Source: Himantopus leucocephalus (taxonomy: Eukaryota; Chordata; Aves; Charadriiformes; Recurvirostridae). From it: 64,000 bases of DNA. Numbering within the stretch: position 1 is the stretch's first letter; each line of letters opens with the position of its first letter. A program made the translations under genes and the position numbers. The DNA lies in NCBI GenBank assembly GCA_003993805.1, contig RSEF01000018.1, forward strand, positions 4,162,601 to 4,226,600. Direction: 5' to 3'. This document shows, one piece after another, positions 1-12,831 of the stretch. The notes beneath the pieces were generated by a model. It was given only the letters and a program-made list of their open reading frames with translations. It searched no databases and had not been told where the DNA came from.

Positions 1-569
1 TGTGGGTACAACTGCACCCACACAGCGATTGCAAAGCAGGGTGCCGGTTTTCTGCCTGCACGGACACGCGCAGCCGCTGCAGCGGGAGCTGCTCCCGAGG
101 ACGCCCGGGCTGGCTGCCGTGCTTCGGGGCACACCGGCGCGCTGCTGCGACTCCTCATCCCGGGGAGGGACACGGCCTGGCGGGTTTGATGTCTGGCCGT
201 TGACAGGCACCGGCGATGTCTCTGAGACTTGCTCTCTGTTCTTTGCACCGCTTTGACGCCACGCTGAGGCTGGTCTTAAGGGAGATGTCTGCTAGCTCGC
301 AGGGCGAGCTGGGATGGAGGAGCTGGGGAAGGGCAGGCACCTAAACCTCTGTGCAGCTCTCCCCACTGTTTGTGCTTGCCTGAAAAGATTTGGGGAGGAT
401 CCCCAAAGGCAGGAAGGTCTTTTTTTTTTTTTTTTTTCCCCTGGGGAGTCGCTGTTGAATTCGGTGGCGGGGGTGTCGAGCGTGGGATTTTAACGTCTCT
501 GAGCATGAGCGTCCACGGTGGCATTGTTCCCGCAGCCCTGGCTGTGCGCTCACCAGCCTGCTGCAGGCT
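1..569. other. Noncoding stretch with an 18-nt T tract
   Basis: No supported gene. The only distinct element is an uninterrupted run of 18 T (420-437) followed by CCCC. Short overlapping frames on both strands show no recognisable domain. I see no recognisable interspersed repeat. Confidence 0.5.
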
Positions 570-840
570 GTACTAAAAATAGGATGCAAACATCATTCCT
601 CTGCCACCATCCAATCAGTGGCACGGCGCGGGGACGCGCGCCCCGCTCGCCGTCAGCTGCCTCTTCCCTCCAGCTCGCAGGCTGTTGACAACTCCGGACG
701 GACCGGAGAGGGGGATGGTTTTCCTTCCAGGAGAAAACAAGAGCTTCTCGTTAGGAGTCAGAGGAGAGCGGGGCGCTGGAGCGAACGGGGCCGCACGGCG
801 GAGTGACTCACCCCAAGCCTCGCGCCCTTTGCCGCCCCAA
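570..840. promoter_or_regulatory. CpG-rich block with MEF2 and CCAAT motifs
   Basis: By hand count there are about 24 CpG dinucleotides in 601-840, far denser than the flanks. Just upstream is an exact MEF2 consensus, CTAAAAATAG (573-582), and a CCAAT box in the form CCAATCA (611-617). MEF2 factors bind such A/T-rich sites and NF-Y binds CCAAT boxes; that is family knowledge. That the block is a promoter or enhancer is inference, because no TATA box or first exon can be placed. It could also be chance in GC-rich avian DNA. Confidence 0.3.
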
Positions 841-3117
841 ACTCTGCCCCAGCTGCTTCTGTTGGAAAAGCAATAGGGAAAAGCTGCAAGCGAAGGTGAA
901 GAGTGAGATCATTTCCAGTGGTGTAGCCAGAGCTCTTATCTGTAGTGTCAGCGTGCAGATTTGGTTATGAACAAGTAGGGTGAGGTTTGCTGCTCTCATC
1001 TGCAGGACAGCCAATTTTTCCAACGTGCTGCCGTGACCTGGAGTCTCCGAGACCCCATTCCCTTTGCCAGGAGCATAACTGGGAGGCAAGGTTTTGGAAA
1101 AACTAGCCGGGGGGTGGGGTGGGGTAATTTAACGGTATTCTTCTAGATGCGCTGTTAAGCATCACCGAGTTGCAGAGCATTTGCAGTAGCAAAGGGCAAA
1201 ATCCATTTTTTCTTCCAATCGGAGTTGACTCAAAACTGTTATTCCTTTTCCTGTACCATAATTGTTCTGTCGATAGCGCTTTACAGAATATTTACAAGAT
1301 ACAGTAAATGCCATAAAGTACCTATAATCTTAGACAAATACAATATACAAGTCATTGCTTCAGATGCGAGAACCTTTGCTAGAAATGTAAATCAAACCTT
1401 TGCTGAGCCTCAGAACATGGAAGATAATATTAGGTTTTACTAGGTTTCATTTTTATACCTTCTGTACTTTCCAAGGTTGGGTTAGGAGTAGACGTGCCAA
1501 AATCCTAAGGGGGAACCTGTAATTACAAGATTCACAGCCTGTTTATACAGGCCGATGAAACCTGAATAGGTCTGACAGCCTCTGCCTTCAGTTCCAAACT
1601 TACGACTGCATCTCCCATCCTTGGAGCACAGGGAGCTTTATGTGCTGTTCAGAGCAGGGTGATGCTGTAGTGGTTCACTTTGCAAGGCAGACCCTGGAGG
1701 CTTTTCCTCTTGTTGGTGAAGTTAGGAAAGGGCCACCTACCTTTGCTGTTCCAGCGGCTGGGGTGGCGCTGCTTGCTCTGCTTTGGATGCGTTGCCTGGA
1801 AAGCTGTGCGCAACTGGGAGGCTGTTCTTGGCAGGCTCTGGTCTCTCCCTGATCATGTGTGTCGTTTCCATAAACCCCGATGGAAGTCTGGGAATCAGCA
1901 CCTCAGGAACACTCATCAAAACCAGCCGAAGTCAAGAGAGGTCAAAGGATCCTAGCAGATGCGATGGAGGTACCCAGGAAAGTGTCTTTCCATGGGCCTC
2001 TTGGTTTTCTAAGTCTTAAATCTATGCTAAGATTTCTCAGGAAACAAAGTGGGAAGGACAAACCCATGGGAACTCGCCTTGACCCCCCTCCAGGCAGGAA
2101 TTACAGTACATTTTAAAAGCAACTAAAAGCAAAGCTGCTCATTTCTGCTAAGCCTGTCCTCCATGTCCCGTATCACGCTGCAGCTGCAAGGGCTCTCTGC
2201 CTAGATTCTGCCGAGATTTGGTATTTGAAGTCTTCCAGATGTCAAGGCGCAGCCAAGAGCTGGCGCCCTATCCCTGCAGCCCTCGGTGCAAGGACCACGC
2301 TCCTGGCCCCGCTGCGAAACAGCCACAGTATCCCAACGCGGACAGATCTGTTTGGGGATGAAGGGACAGAATACCTCGGGAAAAGCTTCTGGGCTGACAC
2401 TGCCAAATTTGGGTATTTTGCGACTCCCATGAGTGGTAGAGCAGAGATATTTAGGTCCATGGTCAATGCCTTGAGCAGTGCTGCAGCTCCTCCACCCTTC
2501 TTCCCAGGAAATCGGGAAAAGCAAAGCCACATCCACATTCAGCTGGGCTCCGACCCATCCAGATGCCCCCCTCACTCCCTCGCTGGCTTTCCCAGCAGTT
2601 TTCCCTGGAGAAAGGAGGATTCTGTCCAACTCCATAGTGGGAGCTTCTGAAAAGCCAGTGCAGGAAACCCAGTCACCCCAACTCCTGCTGTTCCCCAACA
2701 AATCACTTTTACTAAATCTCATTCACCACGAGGAGCCTCTCCTCTTTCAAATATCGGAAAGGATGAATTTTTTTTTGCCATTCCCCTTTTCCGGCCGTGC
2801 TCCAATCTTGCCCTGGGGCCTTCCTCCTGGCAGCCTGCATTGTCACCATCAGTGCCCTCCCATCCTCACCCTCAGTGCGCTGGCATGGCTCCCTGGGAGC
2901 AACAGGCTCTGCCGAGCCCCAACCACATGCTTTATTTCCCTCCAAGATAGAAGTTCGAAGTAAAATAACATTATCTCATTGCATTACATCTCACCATGCC
3001 AGGGGCTCTGCGGCTTTCTGTAATGTCAGAGCAAGAGCCAGGGAAGGGCTCAGTGCTGAGAGGGGAACAATAGGTGTTTAAAAAAAATCACCATTTCTTT
3101 TGTATTAGGTGCACACG

Positions 3118-3144
3118 TTAAAAGGCTCGTTCTTAGCCTTTTAA
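3118..3144. repeat. Short inverted repeat (10-bp stem, 7-nt loop)
   Basis: The left arm TTAAAAGGCT (3,118-3,127) is the exact reverse complement of AGCCTTTTAA (3,135-3,144), separated by 7 nt. It is too short for a microRNA precursor. No function is implied. Confidence 0.6.
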
Positions 3145-4267
3145 AACACTATCTAAGTTTCTTGCTGGGCAATTAACATTCCGCAAATGACAGTAGCTGC
3201 GAGTTGTATCTGTGGAAATGGATGCTGGTGGAAAGACGTATTACACTAAAAGGTTGGTTTGGTTGTTTTTTAAAGGGAGGATGTTTTCTATTAATTATCT
3301 TTTATATACTCAAACACTGTCTCCCATTACTCTTGCAAGTCAGGGACAGTGAGAGATGTGTCAGGGCTGGGGAACAACACACAAGCAGTAAGATTAATTG
3401 ACACTTAGAAATCAGATTGTGATGAATAGATCTCAGCCTCCCAAGGAGATCCATCTTCTTTAGGGTGCGTTTAGGGCTCAGGCTGCCTTTAATATATGCA
3501 ATGAAGCATCTTTACCTTGCATATGATACTGCTGCTAACCCCATGGCATGACATCCTCGCCGCGTATGGCTGGCTGGTGATAGGATATTTTACAGTCCAC
3601 CGCTTAGTGGTTTCTTGCTTTTTTAGGTACTTTTTTAAAGTGCTAAAGCACAGCGTACATGAATCCGGTGGCCAACAGCCTAAGGGCTTCTGAACCTCTG
3701 GAGGGGCCAAAGTTTTCCTCTTTTCTTTCCTACTCTTAATGCAGATATATTTCATTTCAAGTGTAAGAGACATTGTCACCCTCAGGCAAACTGCCCCCTC
3801 CCCAAACTCCTTTTTAATCAGGCTATTTTCTGATGGTCTGCCTCTCAGTTCAGCGTTCAAAGCACCACAGATGCTGCTGTGGAAGTGATTACAATTTCAT
3901 TAGCTGTACGAGCCAGGCAGGAGAAAAAGCGATTCAGGAGGGGTTTGATTCAGCATTGAGAAGAAGGACGCAGGCTATGCCTATCAAGGAGAAGACGGAA
4001 AAATAGATGCCCCAAACTGTAAAGCCACATTTAAAAGAGCAATGCTGCGTACTTTGCTGGGAGAGGAGAGACGAGGTTCCTCCTGGCATTTGGGAAACGC
4101 TGGGGGGGGAAACCATGTGTAGCTCTGCCAGCCCAGTCTTTGCAGGGTGAACAGCAGGGAGGCAGCGTGTGCCTCGGTAGCTTTTAAAGCTCTTTGGTTT
4201 TGAGCAATTTTTAATTGTTTGGGTATTTTCAAGAGCGTGAAGATGACTTGATTTTCCTTGGTCCTCG

Positions 4268-4301
4268 CTGTGGCATCGTTCCTGCTGTGGCATCGTCCCT
4301 G
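4268..4301 (+). repeat. 17-bp tandem duplication
   Basis: Two adjacent 17-bp copies (4,268-4,284 and 4,285-4,301) share the core CTGTGGCATCGT and differ at one position (T versus C). This looks like a recent local slippage duplication. Confidence 0.7.
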
Positions 4302-5055
4302 CCCTCCGAGGGACGTGCTTGCATCCCTTCCTGCCTCGCAGAGGGGACAAGGGTGGTGGGGACAGCAGAAACCTGACGGCTTTGAGAGGACATTTCAAGG
4401 AGTAAGGACAGAGGAGGCTGGAAACAGCAACCCCTCAGCACTCACTGTGCAAAACCAGGGGGGGTCTCCTCCACACGCAGGGCTTGCTGAAAGGGGATGC
4501 TGCATTCCCAGCATATATTTTCTTTTTTTAATAATGCTGCACTTTAAAAATCCAGCGGTGACAAGGCGGGAGGAGGAGAGGATAGAGCATTTCAGCATTA
4601 ACACTGCTTTTCCGTTCATAATAACATACTGGTACTTTTAGGAGTATCTCGGAGCTTAAGGGGTGAGAGGTGAAGTTATCTTTCACGAACAGCACTAACA
4701 CTACAGAGCTACTTAATGCGAGCTGGGAAGAATACAGGGATGCGAGTTTAACCGGACAACGTTGTAGTGGGTTGGTTTCATCCTGCCTGCGTTGGATTGT
4801 GGTGTTTTCCCATTGAGCTGGGGGTTTAGTCTTTTTTTCTTTTTCCTCCCTCTTCATTTCTTCCCTTCTCTCCCTCCCCCCCACCTTCGCTTAGACCCAA
4901 TTAGCAGCGTGTCGGCTCCTTTGCTGATGCAGCCGTGGTTCCTTCTGCTGCCAGGGTAGATGCCGGGCTGCTCCTGCAGTGGTGACCGGCATTGCAGTGC
5001 CCTTCTGTCAGCCCCTGGCGTGCCAGTGTGAGTGCACGCAGCGCAGCGCTTGCTC

Positions 5056-5101
5056 TGTGTGTGTGTGGGTGTGTGCGCGCGCATTCATGTGCGTGCCCGC
5101 A
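5056..5101. repeat. TG/CG alternating purine-pyrimidine tract
   Basis: A (TG)6 run (5,056-5,067) is followed by uninterrupted alternation GTGTGTGCGCGCGCAT at 5,069-5,084, then further TG/CG steps. Alternating purine-pyrimidine DNA with CG steps is the classic Z-DNA-prone class. It also behaves as a microsatellite. Confidence 0.7.
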
Positions 5102-8100
5102 TGCCAAATCTCCTCTCCCAGCGAGCTGTGCTGTGCACGGGAGAGCAGAGGCGATTGCTTCTGCAAGGGCTTTTGAACAAGGGGAAACTCCGCAAGTCCC
5201 TCTGTGTTTATCACTTTTCCCTTGTTTAGGGCAGCATGGTGCAAGGAATACCTTCAGCTCTGCGCTGTGTGGGTCTGCTCCTCTCTTGAGGCTGGTGGCT
5301 GTGCTCAAACTCTCCCAAAGGTCTCTGGAAGTGCTGCTCCAGGCAAGTTGCTGGGATTTTGCTCTTCTCCCTAGCTCTGGAGGATTCATCTGCATCGTCC
5401 ATCGCTGCCTTGGCAGACTGAGCAGATGCTTTTGTAACCAGCCTCACGTTTCTCAGGGCTGGCGCAAGTCAAAATCTCGGGAATGTTTGCATCTCCCTGC
5501 CTAGGGCGCGGGAACAAGCGAAGGAGAAGCCCAACAACGCTGCCTCCCGCTTGCAATACTCCTCCTCTCATTTTATTTTGGAGCTGGGCAGTGCAGGGCA
5601 GGTCGGAGGAAGTACCATGCTGTGACGCAGCCTGGATGGAGTGGATGCTTGCTAAGACGCAGAGGGCTTTCTGTGAAAAACAAGGGCCCTGTTTTCAAAC
5701 TCAGGGCCATATGTAAACCTGCAGGCTCTGGGCAGTGGAAAACAAGCTGCTCCTTGAGCCACAGCTTGCCACAGGCATTGACATTTCCTTGGCTGGTGCC
5801 AGAGCTTGGCAAAGCAGACTGGTCATGGCTGCTGTTATGGGAGAGGTGAGAGGTGGGGAATGGCAGCATGTCACGAGAGCACTTGTTCTACCCTAGAAAA
5901 TACCAGGCATCATATTTCTATAGCCTTTTCGGTGTTGTTTTTAGTTCGGCTCCTAAAGAAGTGCGGTTTAGGTGATTGCACTCCTTGTACTTGGCTGAGA
6001 CTGGTCGTCAAGCTTAACCTACCAACTTCTCAGCTCAGTGCTTTGCTTCACTGGCGTGTGATTGAAGGAGTAAAATCTCAGTGATTTTAACTACACATTT
6101 CATAAAAGTTAGTGGGCAGGTAAAGGAAAGAGACTTTAATAGTAAAAGACCCCACTGAGAAGGGCTGCAGCGTGGGTTCTGGCGGTGTGAAACATCAGAG
6201 GATCCACCTGGGAAAAGAGATCTTAAATGCAGGTGGAAAATACAGTCATGTTATGAAATACTATGCACTAGAGAATCTATTCCTGACTAAGGTTTCTCTA
6301 AGAGCAGTGTCTGATGTCTGTAACGGGATGCTCTCAGAAGCTTTTCCCGTGGTCAGGGCATTCACATCTGTCTCTCTTCTGGATTCTTTAGTGTCTGCTA
6401 AGGGGTTGGACCCACAATCTGACTTGAAGAAAATACCGGGCAATGAGACACGATGCATAGCAAATTCGGCCTCGTTAGTCCTTCTGTTGGCAGAATGACT
6501 TTCCTATGCCAGTGGGATAATATATATTCAGCAAGTGGCTGCCGCCTTGGTCCCCATCTTGTCCAGTCCTCAAGCGTAGCCCTCTGCCCTGACATCCAGA
6601 TGTGACTAGAGACACACAGTGAGACAGTCCTGGGATTTCTGGAGGGGCTGTAAAGCCAACAGTTCTAAGAGTAAAGGAAGCTGGCACGATTTTTAGCGTC
6701 CTGGAGCAGCAAGGAAGGTGTCGGCTGATTTACTGCTCAGCAGTTTGGCTTTGTATGCTTTGAAACCACCTCCCTTCCCCCTTGCTCTGTTGGTTTCTTC
6801 AAAAGAAAACTAGACCAAACACTGGGAGGGTACCAAGCTGCCATGATCCCGGAGTGTCGGCAGCATCAGTGGGTTGAGTTTTACTGGAAAGCTGGATTAT
6901 TTTCTTTCTTCAGACTTTCTGTGCTAGAAAGCAGGGTAGCCAGACAAATATTTGCTCACTGACTCCCTTCCTCCTCTTCGCTGCGCAGCAGGGATCGCGT
7001 GGTTTCAATTTCAGTGTATTTTGGGAACGTGCCTTTCCCATTGGCACCCTGCAGCAGCATCCCGAAGCTGAGAGGTCGTGAGCAGCCGAGCCGCTCTCTT
7101 GCAGGGAGCTAAATGCGAAGTGCCGGAGGGGGAATGGCCACGGTCGGCTGGAAAGGTCCCCTGGAGCAGCCAGGCTGCAGCGGCAGGGTATTGCTCCCAG
7201 GTGGAAGAAGTAATGAAGGAAAATATCATGGAGTTTTAAAGATTTGAGTTTCCAAATTGCCCGCTCGCTGCAAGAGGAGCATTCCTGTTGCTTGCAGTCT
7301 GGATCTGGTCCCGGGGCACGGGGTAAGTTACAGCGTTGCTGCTGTAACCCGGCCTTTCCACCTGCGCACGTCGCCCGCACAAGGCAGAACTGCCCATTGT
7401 CACCTTCTCTTGCCCAAGTTATATATGTTCCCTTCCTGCCCAATGCCAGGAGCACATTTTTGCGGTGGTAGCTGAGGGATTGGGTATGTGGCATCTGCTG
7501 GAAGCTGGTTGGGATGAAAATGCTCTGAAGGAAGCATAAAACCCACATGGCATCAGTGTCCATCGGGCAAGGATGTCCACCACGGCTTCCTGTAGCACCG
7601 GTGGTTCCCTGCAAGGCCTCCTGGTCCCCTGGGGTCAGCATGGAAGTATTATCCCCTTTCCTCACCGAATGGTCTCTGCCAGCATCAGGGTGATCGGCCA
7701 GAGGCTCCCGGTCAGGCTCATTTTGCCCTTGTCTGCCTGTGCCTTGGGATTTTCAAAAGCCCTGGGGCTAAACCTTCCTTTGGGCCATGGTGTCTTCTTG
7801 GTGCAATAAATACCATCAAAAGAGAAGCGTGTTTGGGAAAAGGCTCCGGCTGCTCCTGCTCTCGGGCGATGCTGCAAGCGCAGCAGGCTGCGACGCGTCC
7901 TCAGGCACTCCACGGGGTGGGAGGTTTTGCAAGGAGGAGGAAGAGACTTTGACTCTTGTGCATGATGATGCTGAGAGATATCAGATCTCCTCGCACAGCT
8001 GCGGTTTGTATAATCCCTCTGATGCTTCCTCCTACCTGCAGCTTCTTCCCACTGGCTTTTAATGAGCGAAGGCGATGGTAAACTTATATAATGAAGGGCA

Positions 8101-11100
8101 AAGTCTAATTGAAGCTTGATCTTTACTTTGCAAGGGTGTTTTGTGGCTGTGAACCCCATGCCAGGCTACGCCTTGCTCTGCCTCATCTGCCTGTCCTTGC
8201 AGATGAGATGCTGCCTCAGGAGGGCCCATTGTCGGAGCACTGAGCAGCTTAAGGCAGATTAGGATCTTAATTCTTCAGAGAGTGATCTTCTGATCTCCTT
8301 CCCTCCCTGCCAGTCGGCAGCGGCTCTGCAGCCCCTCATCTCAGCTTTGCGCCGCCTCTGAGTGGAGATGACAGCTGAGATGTGCTGGCAGGGGAGCCGA
8401 GAAACCCATGGTTTGAGATGCACGTGAGGAATGAGACGAAGCTGTCCCAAAATCCCAAGGTCCTCGGGCACCGCGTGGTGTTGCTGACCCACAGCTGTGA
8501 TTCGGAGGTGGAGGAGAGTGCGACTTTGCCATCCCAGCGGGTTCCAACCTGGCTGAACTACCCGCCTCCACCAGCCCGGTGATTAACCCACCCTGCTCCT
8601 CCTTTTTTTGGAGGTGCCTTACGTGTTTAGGACGAGCAGAAAGATCAGGCTTACAGCCAAGAAAAGAGCTGCGGCGATTGCAGGTGAGGGCTGGGAGTTC
8701 CTCCGGTGTGCCCCGGCTCTGTCTGGTGGCACCTGAACCCTGCAGAGCTCAAAGGGGCAAAATCGCTGCGTATGGAATAGGAAAATGGCAGATATTAGGG
8801 AGACAGGGGAGTGCGAATCAATGAAAAGGATTTTGATAGAAAAAGGTGTCTAGCAGAAGTCGTAACGAGTAAATGCAGCACGAAGTGCTCTGTAGGAAGA
8901 CGGCCGTGTGTGGCTGCCATCCGTCTCCCTGGACGTGTGCTGGCTGGCGCTGGTCAGTGGCTCTCCCCAGCGCTTTCTGCGTCTCTTCATCTCCCGTCTT
9001 GCAGATGTCAAGCCCTGACTGCGAAGGCCCTTATTTTAACATCTTGTATCTGTGCAGGAATGAGGCAGAAATGGCACAGGCAGTCGTACTAAACAGGCTA
9101 ACGCACTTCAAATGACGTTTTCGTGCTGAGCTCATCACGAGTGCAGATGAACCTGGCATGCAAACCCTGCTCTCCCTGGCCTGTGAACAGCGATTTGGAT
9201 ACGGGCAGCCGGAGCCCATCTCCAGGAGGTTTTTCCCTCCTGTTTCTGAGCTGGAGACCGGCACACAGGTCTCTACATAATCCTGCTGCGGACCCAGGGA
9301 GGTTTGGGGTTGAGAGGGCAGAGGGCTGTGATGATATTCAAAGCTGCCCCCAGCCGCTGGGAGGATGTGGCCATCATTCTTGTGTCCTGGCAGCTTGCCG
9401 GGTCCTCGCCGTGAACCCAAAGCAAAATAAATAGGCTGCTTACCCCATCCTTCTCCTGCTTGGATCACAACTTTTGATTTTGTCATAAAGCTGCTTGACT
9501 TGATTGAGAGTGCCATAATAATGATACTTACCGAGGAGGTTTCATCCAGCAACCTGAAATTGAGGTCCAACGATCCCCATTAACGAGCCTTTTATTGCGC
9601 CCATCCGGCCGCTGCGGGAGCAGAGCTGCCGCACGTTCCCGCTGCTGCCGGCTCAGGCTCGTCCCTCTCCTCGGTGGCACATCGCTGCTCCTCGTTTGCC
9701 CCAGCATGGCCCTGCAGGCCCTTAGACACCAAAAACCTCTGACGGTCGGGGTCTGCATGACCTGGGCGCGGACCTCTGTCTCCCTTTGTGCAGCTCTTCG
9801 CAGAGGTACGAGGTGGAAATTACTCCCAGAAGTTACCCAGGGAGGGACGCTGTGGGCGCTACTGCCATTTGCACGAGCTGGAGTAATAACTGTGTTTTTA
9901 AAAGAAAGGGAAAAAAGAAGTCTTGTGGCTCCTGGTAACTTGCAGACGTCCTCGCTCTCCTTACAAGCTGGCAGAGCCTTTGGCAGCAGCAAGGCTGAGG
10001 TTTAGTTTGGAGGCTATTTTGCTGGAATTCTGAGACCCGTATAAATCTCTGTTTTGTAAACTCTCCAGGGCTTTTATGTATCACTGCTGCGAGTCCTCTC
10101 AACTCCCCAGGGACGGCATGTGAGGAAAGTATGTCCTGCTCAGCAAATTTGTATTTATTCCTTTAATCCTCCTCCACCGCGGTGGGGTGGCGTCTCGGTG
10201 TGCGTCACCTCGCCGGGGACACGGGTGCCAGCCTGGTGCGATCCCGTGCACCACTGGGGACCGAGTACCCAAAATACGAGAGGATGGCGAGCAGAGAGAT
10301 GGGTGCTGCTGTGGGCTGGCCGGGGGGGACGGCTGTCGGCGGTCGAGCTAATAGACTTGTGAGTGGTGCTAAGATAAAAGAGCAAAGAAAGAGGGAAAAA
10401 CAGCAAAGGGAGGCAGGAACGGCTTTGCTTTGCTGCACGTGTTGTTTGACTGGAGGCTGAGGGAGGTGGCGGAGATGGCGTGTGCTCCCCTGCAGCAGCC
10501 GGGGTGCAGCGGGACGGGGGCTGCGAGCCCCCCTGTTCAACCACGGCAGCTCCGGCGAACCACGGACTGAACTTTGCATTTCTGCCAGCAGCGCCCGGCC
10601 CGGCCCGGGCTGGTGAGCAGTGTGGCACGTCCGTCCGTCTGGGCTGTTTTCTGAGCTCATCCCGTGGCACCGGAGAGCTCCCATGGTATCCGGGTGAGGG
10701 AACAGCTTTTACGCTTTCACTATCCTTGGAATTTTGTTGATTATGAGTCATTTGCAAAAAAGGCCAAAACATGCCTGTGCTGTGAGTGGTTTTGCGAGAG
10801 CAGCTGGCTCCTGGGGCACTGCCGCCCTCCCAGCTCCCGTCGCTATTTCTCCTGTGGCTGCTGGGCCTGAACCAGCGCTGGGGGACGTCCATGGAGAGGC
10901 GCCTTGTCCACGGGGTTTGAATCGGCCCCTTTGCCAAGGAAGCTCCGGGCCACGCTGAGGCGTGCTGGTTGCCAGACCGGCAATGGCTGGGGCCTTGCAG
11001 AGAGGGTCAGGCGGCCGGAGCAAAGGCTTTGGTAAATGCCCGTTTTCACTCCTCTGGCTGCGTCCGTGTTTCCCCGCCCTGTCCTTGGGGGATTGCAGGG

Positions 11101-11161
11101 TAAACCCGAACTCACACCCTCTAGGATCGGGGTTCTCCCATAGCCCCGGATGGAGGCGGCA
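5102..11161. other. Repeat-poor noncoding stretch ending at an assembly gap
   Basis: No supported gene in about 6 kb. Many open frames of up to 260 codons occur, several overlapping on opposite strands, which is typical of GC-rich DNA. I recognise no interspersed repeat. A 9-bp-stem inverted repeat (CTCATCTGC ... GCAGATGAG) lies near 8,183-8,208. The stretch ends at a run of 100 N. Confidence 0.45.
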
Positions 11162-11261
11162 NNNNNNNNNNNNNNNNNNNNNNNNNNNNNNNNNNNNNNN
11201 NNNNNNNNNNNNNNNNNNNNNNNNNNNNNNNNNNNNNNNNNNNNNNNNNNNNNNNNNNNNN
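11162..11261. other. Assembly gap (100 N)
   Basis: Exactly 100 N, the conventional placeholder for a gap of unknown size. Any open frame drawn through it is artificial. The flanking bases show no recognisable repeat that would explain the break. Confidence 0.98.
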
Positions 11262-12624
11262 AGTGGTCGCTCTGCATCTCCAAAAACCAAGCTCCTTTTC
11301 TTCTGGGATGCCTCCAAATGGAGGTAGTCAAAATTCAAGGTGTAGCTATGGAAATGGTGGTTCAATAGCACCTTCCTGGCATGTTCTTGGGATCCTGATG
11401 TTTCAGCCATCCAGCACGTCAGATACTTTCCTCTATCCCTGCTCGTGCAGAAGCTCCTGATGACTTTGTGTGGCTGTTTGCACTGAGCAAGCCTCTTAAA
11501 TTAGATGTCTTAAATAAATGGCGTGAACAAATAACTAGAGAGAGAGCCCCTCTTCCATGACATCTATCCTGGTTTATGTCAGGAAGCAGCAGACAAATGA
11601 AGACTGGTAGGATGAGAGGTGTGAAGTGACAACAGAATGACAAAGTGTTTTGCCGGAGCAGCTGGGCACTGGCCCAGCGGTGCTGGAGGAGAGCAGAGGT
11701 AGGTCTGTCCCAGCCCAAATAGCTCAGTTTCACCCCGTTTTGGTTTGGACCTTCTTAGACCAACAAATCGCTCCTTTATTAAATTCTAACCACCAGACAA
11801 CAATTCCACTTTGCTTTGTTTAGAAATAGAGTAAAACTTTCTCTCTTCTTCTACAGATGCACGCTGTAACTGAAATAAATGCTACCTGCAGTGGATTTGT
11901 GCTTAAATCTTTCAAAAAGATCTGCATAATCTAGAGCATATAATGTCAGCGTTTTGGAAAATGTTGGCCTAGGTCTTCCTGCCTTTTATGGAATAACCTG
12001 ACAATCCTGATTATCTGTGCAAGCATCTAAATTTTACTCAGACCTTGATTGAGAGGCACGGAGTGACTTTTGGCTCTCCAGTGATCAATCTGGAAATAAA
12101 GAAATAAAATCGTCAAAGCACTTTTATCTGTATGTGTTTCAAAACTAGGGCTTTTGGAACCACAAAAAAAAAAAAAAAAAAAATTGNAACATGTTTTCAG
12201 GAGTTTGTAGTACAAATTACCCTATTAAAAAGTACCCTGCTTATAAAAAGGAAAAAACCATAACCGGTTTTCTGAGGGAAGAGTGAGGAAAGTATTCAGC
12301 AGTGAGTGATCTTCACTGAATACATTTTCTCTGGGCCATTGTAACTGCTGGAACTTATCAAAAGAAGCGGTTATTTTGATCATAAATGTAGTGGGTGGCA
12401 TGATTTTCTTGGCATTTATTTGGCTTTAAGATGAACAAATTTTTCCCTTGGAAAAAAAAAAAAAGGCAAAACAACAAACCAGAAAGGCAGATAATTAGTG
12501 TGCAGTAGTTAATGGGTAATTTCAAAGTAAATGAGCAGAGCTCATACCTTCATTCTGAATGGTATTTGTATTAGCTGAATATATTTTCCCTTTTTGAAAA
12601 TGAATTTTCTTGCCTAATTCTCAC
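11262..12624. other. AT-richer noncoding stretch with A tracts
   Basis: Contains a 20-A run (12,164-12,183), a single unresolved N at 12,187 and a second A-rich run near 12,452-12,464. No domain-bearing open frame or known repeat is visible. Confidence 0.5.
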
Positions 12625-12796
12625 CTTGGTGATGCATTCTTCCCAGTGAATCCTGCAAATGATACCTAGTCTTTCTAGATGCTCCTGTGTAGGGTTGTTT
12701 TGCAGAACAAAGCACTTGTTAACTACTAACCAGACTAAGGCGATGCTGATTTTGCCCACATGCCGACGCTTCACCAGCTTCATGTGCCTTTTGCTG
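12625..12796 (-). other. Exon-like open frame (hypothetical)
   Basis: On the minus strand one frame stays open for 86 codons (12,831 to 12,571) and within it a 172-nt segment is bounded by splice-like signals. Upstream is GGATTACAG|CAGC, an acceptor preceded by a possible branch sequence (TTACTCA) but with a weak pyrimidine tract. Downstream is AAG|GTGAGA, a strong donor match. The other two frames contain stops inside the segment. The frame would encode 57 residues entering in phase 2 and leaving in phase 0. It starts rich in Lys/Arg/His and has a hydrophobic stretch (ISIALVWLVV). Third codon positions look richer in G/C than the AT-rich surroundings. I do not recognise the protein. It may equally be a chance open frame or conserved noncoding sequence. 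Confidence 0.15.
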
Positions 12797-12831
12797 CTGT
12801 AATCCATTGAGTAAGGCGGCTTTCCATACAA

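Larger units (their letters stand above)
1100..5050. other. Noncoding stretch without recognisable genes
   Basis: No open frame here shows a known domain. Visible structure is limited to a 10-bp-stem hairpin at 3,118-3,144 and a 17-bp tandem duplication at 4,268-4,301. The parts at 1,200-1,600 and 3,080-3,500 are noticeably AT-richer than the rest. Confidence 0.5.

Noticed and set aside
6193..6219. Peptide HQRIHLGKE in a plus-strand frame, resembling the C2H2 zinc-finger linker HQRIHTGEK
   Set aside because: No Cys-x2-4-Cys or second His spacing lies on either side, and the rest of the 108-codon frame has no finger. A chance match.
8183..8208. 9-bp stem hairpin as a possible small RNA
   Set aside because: Arms of this length with a short loop occur by chance in tens of kilobases, and no longer precursor fold is visible.
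10748..11410. Open frames drawn across the 100-N gap
   Set aside because: The frame continues only because N is read as an unknown residue. The gap length is a placeholder.
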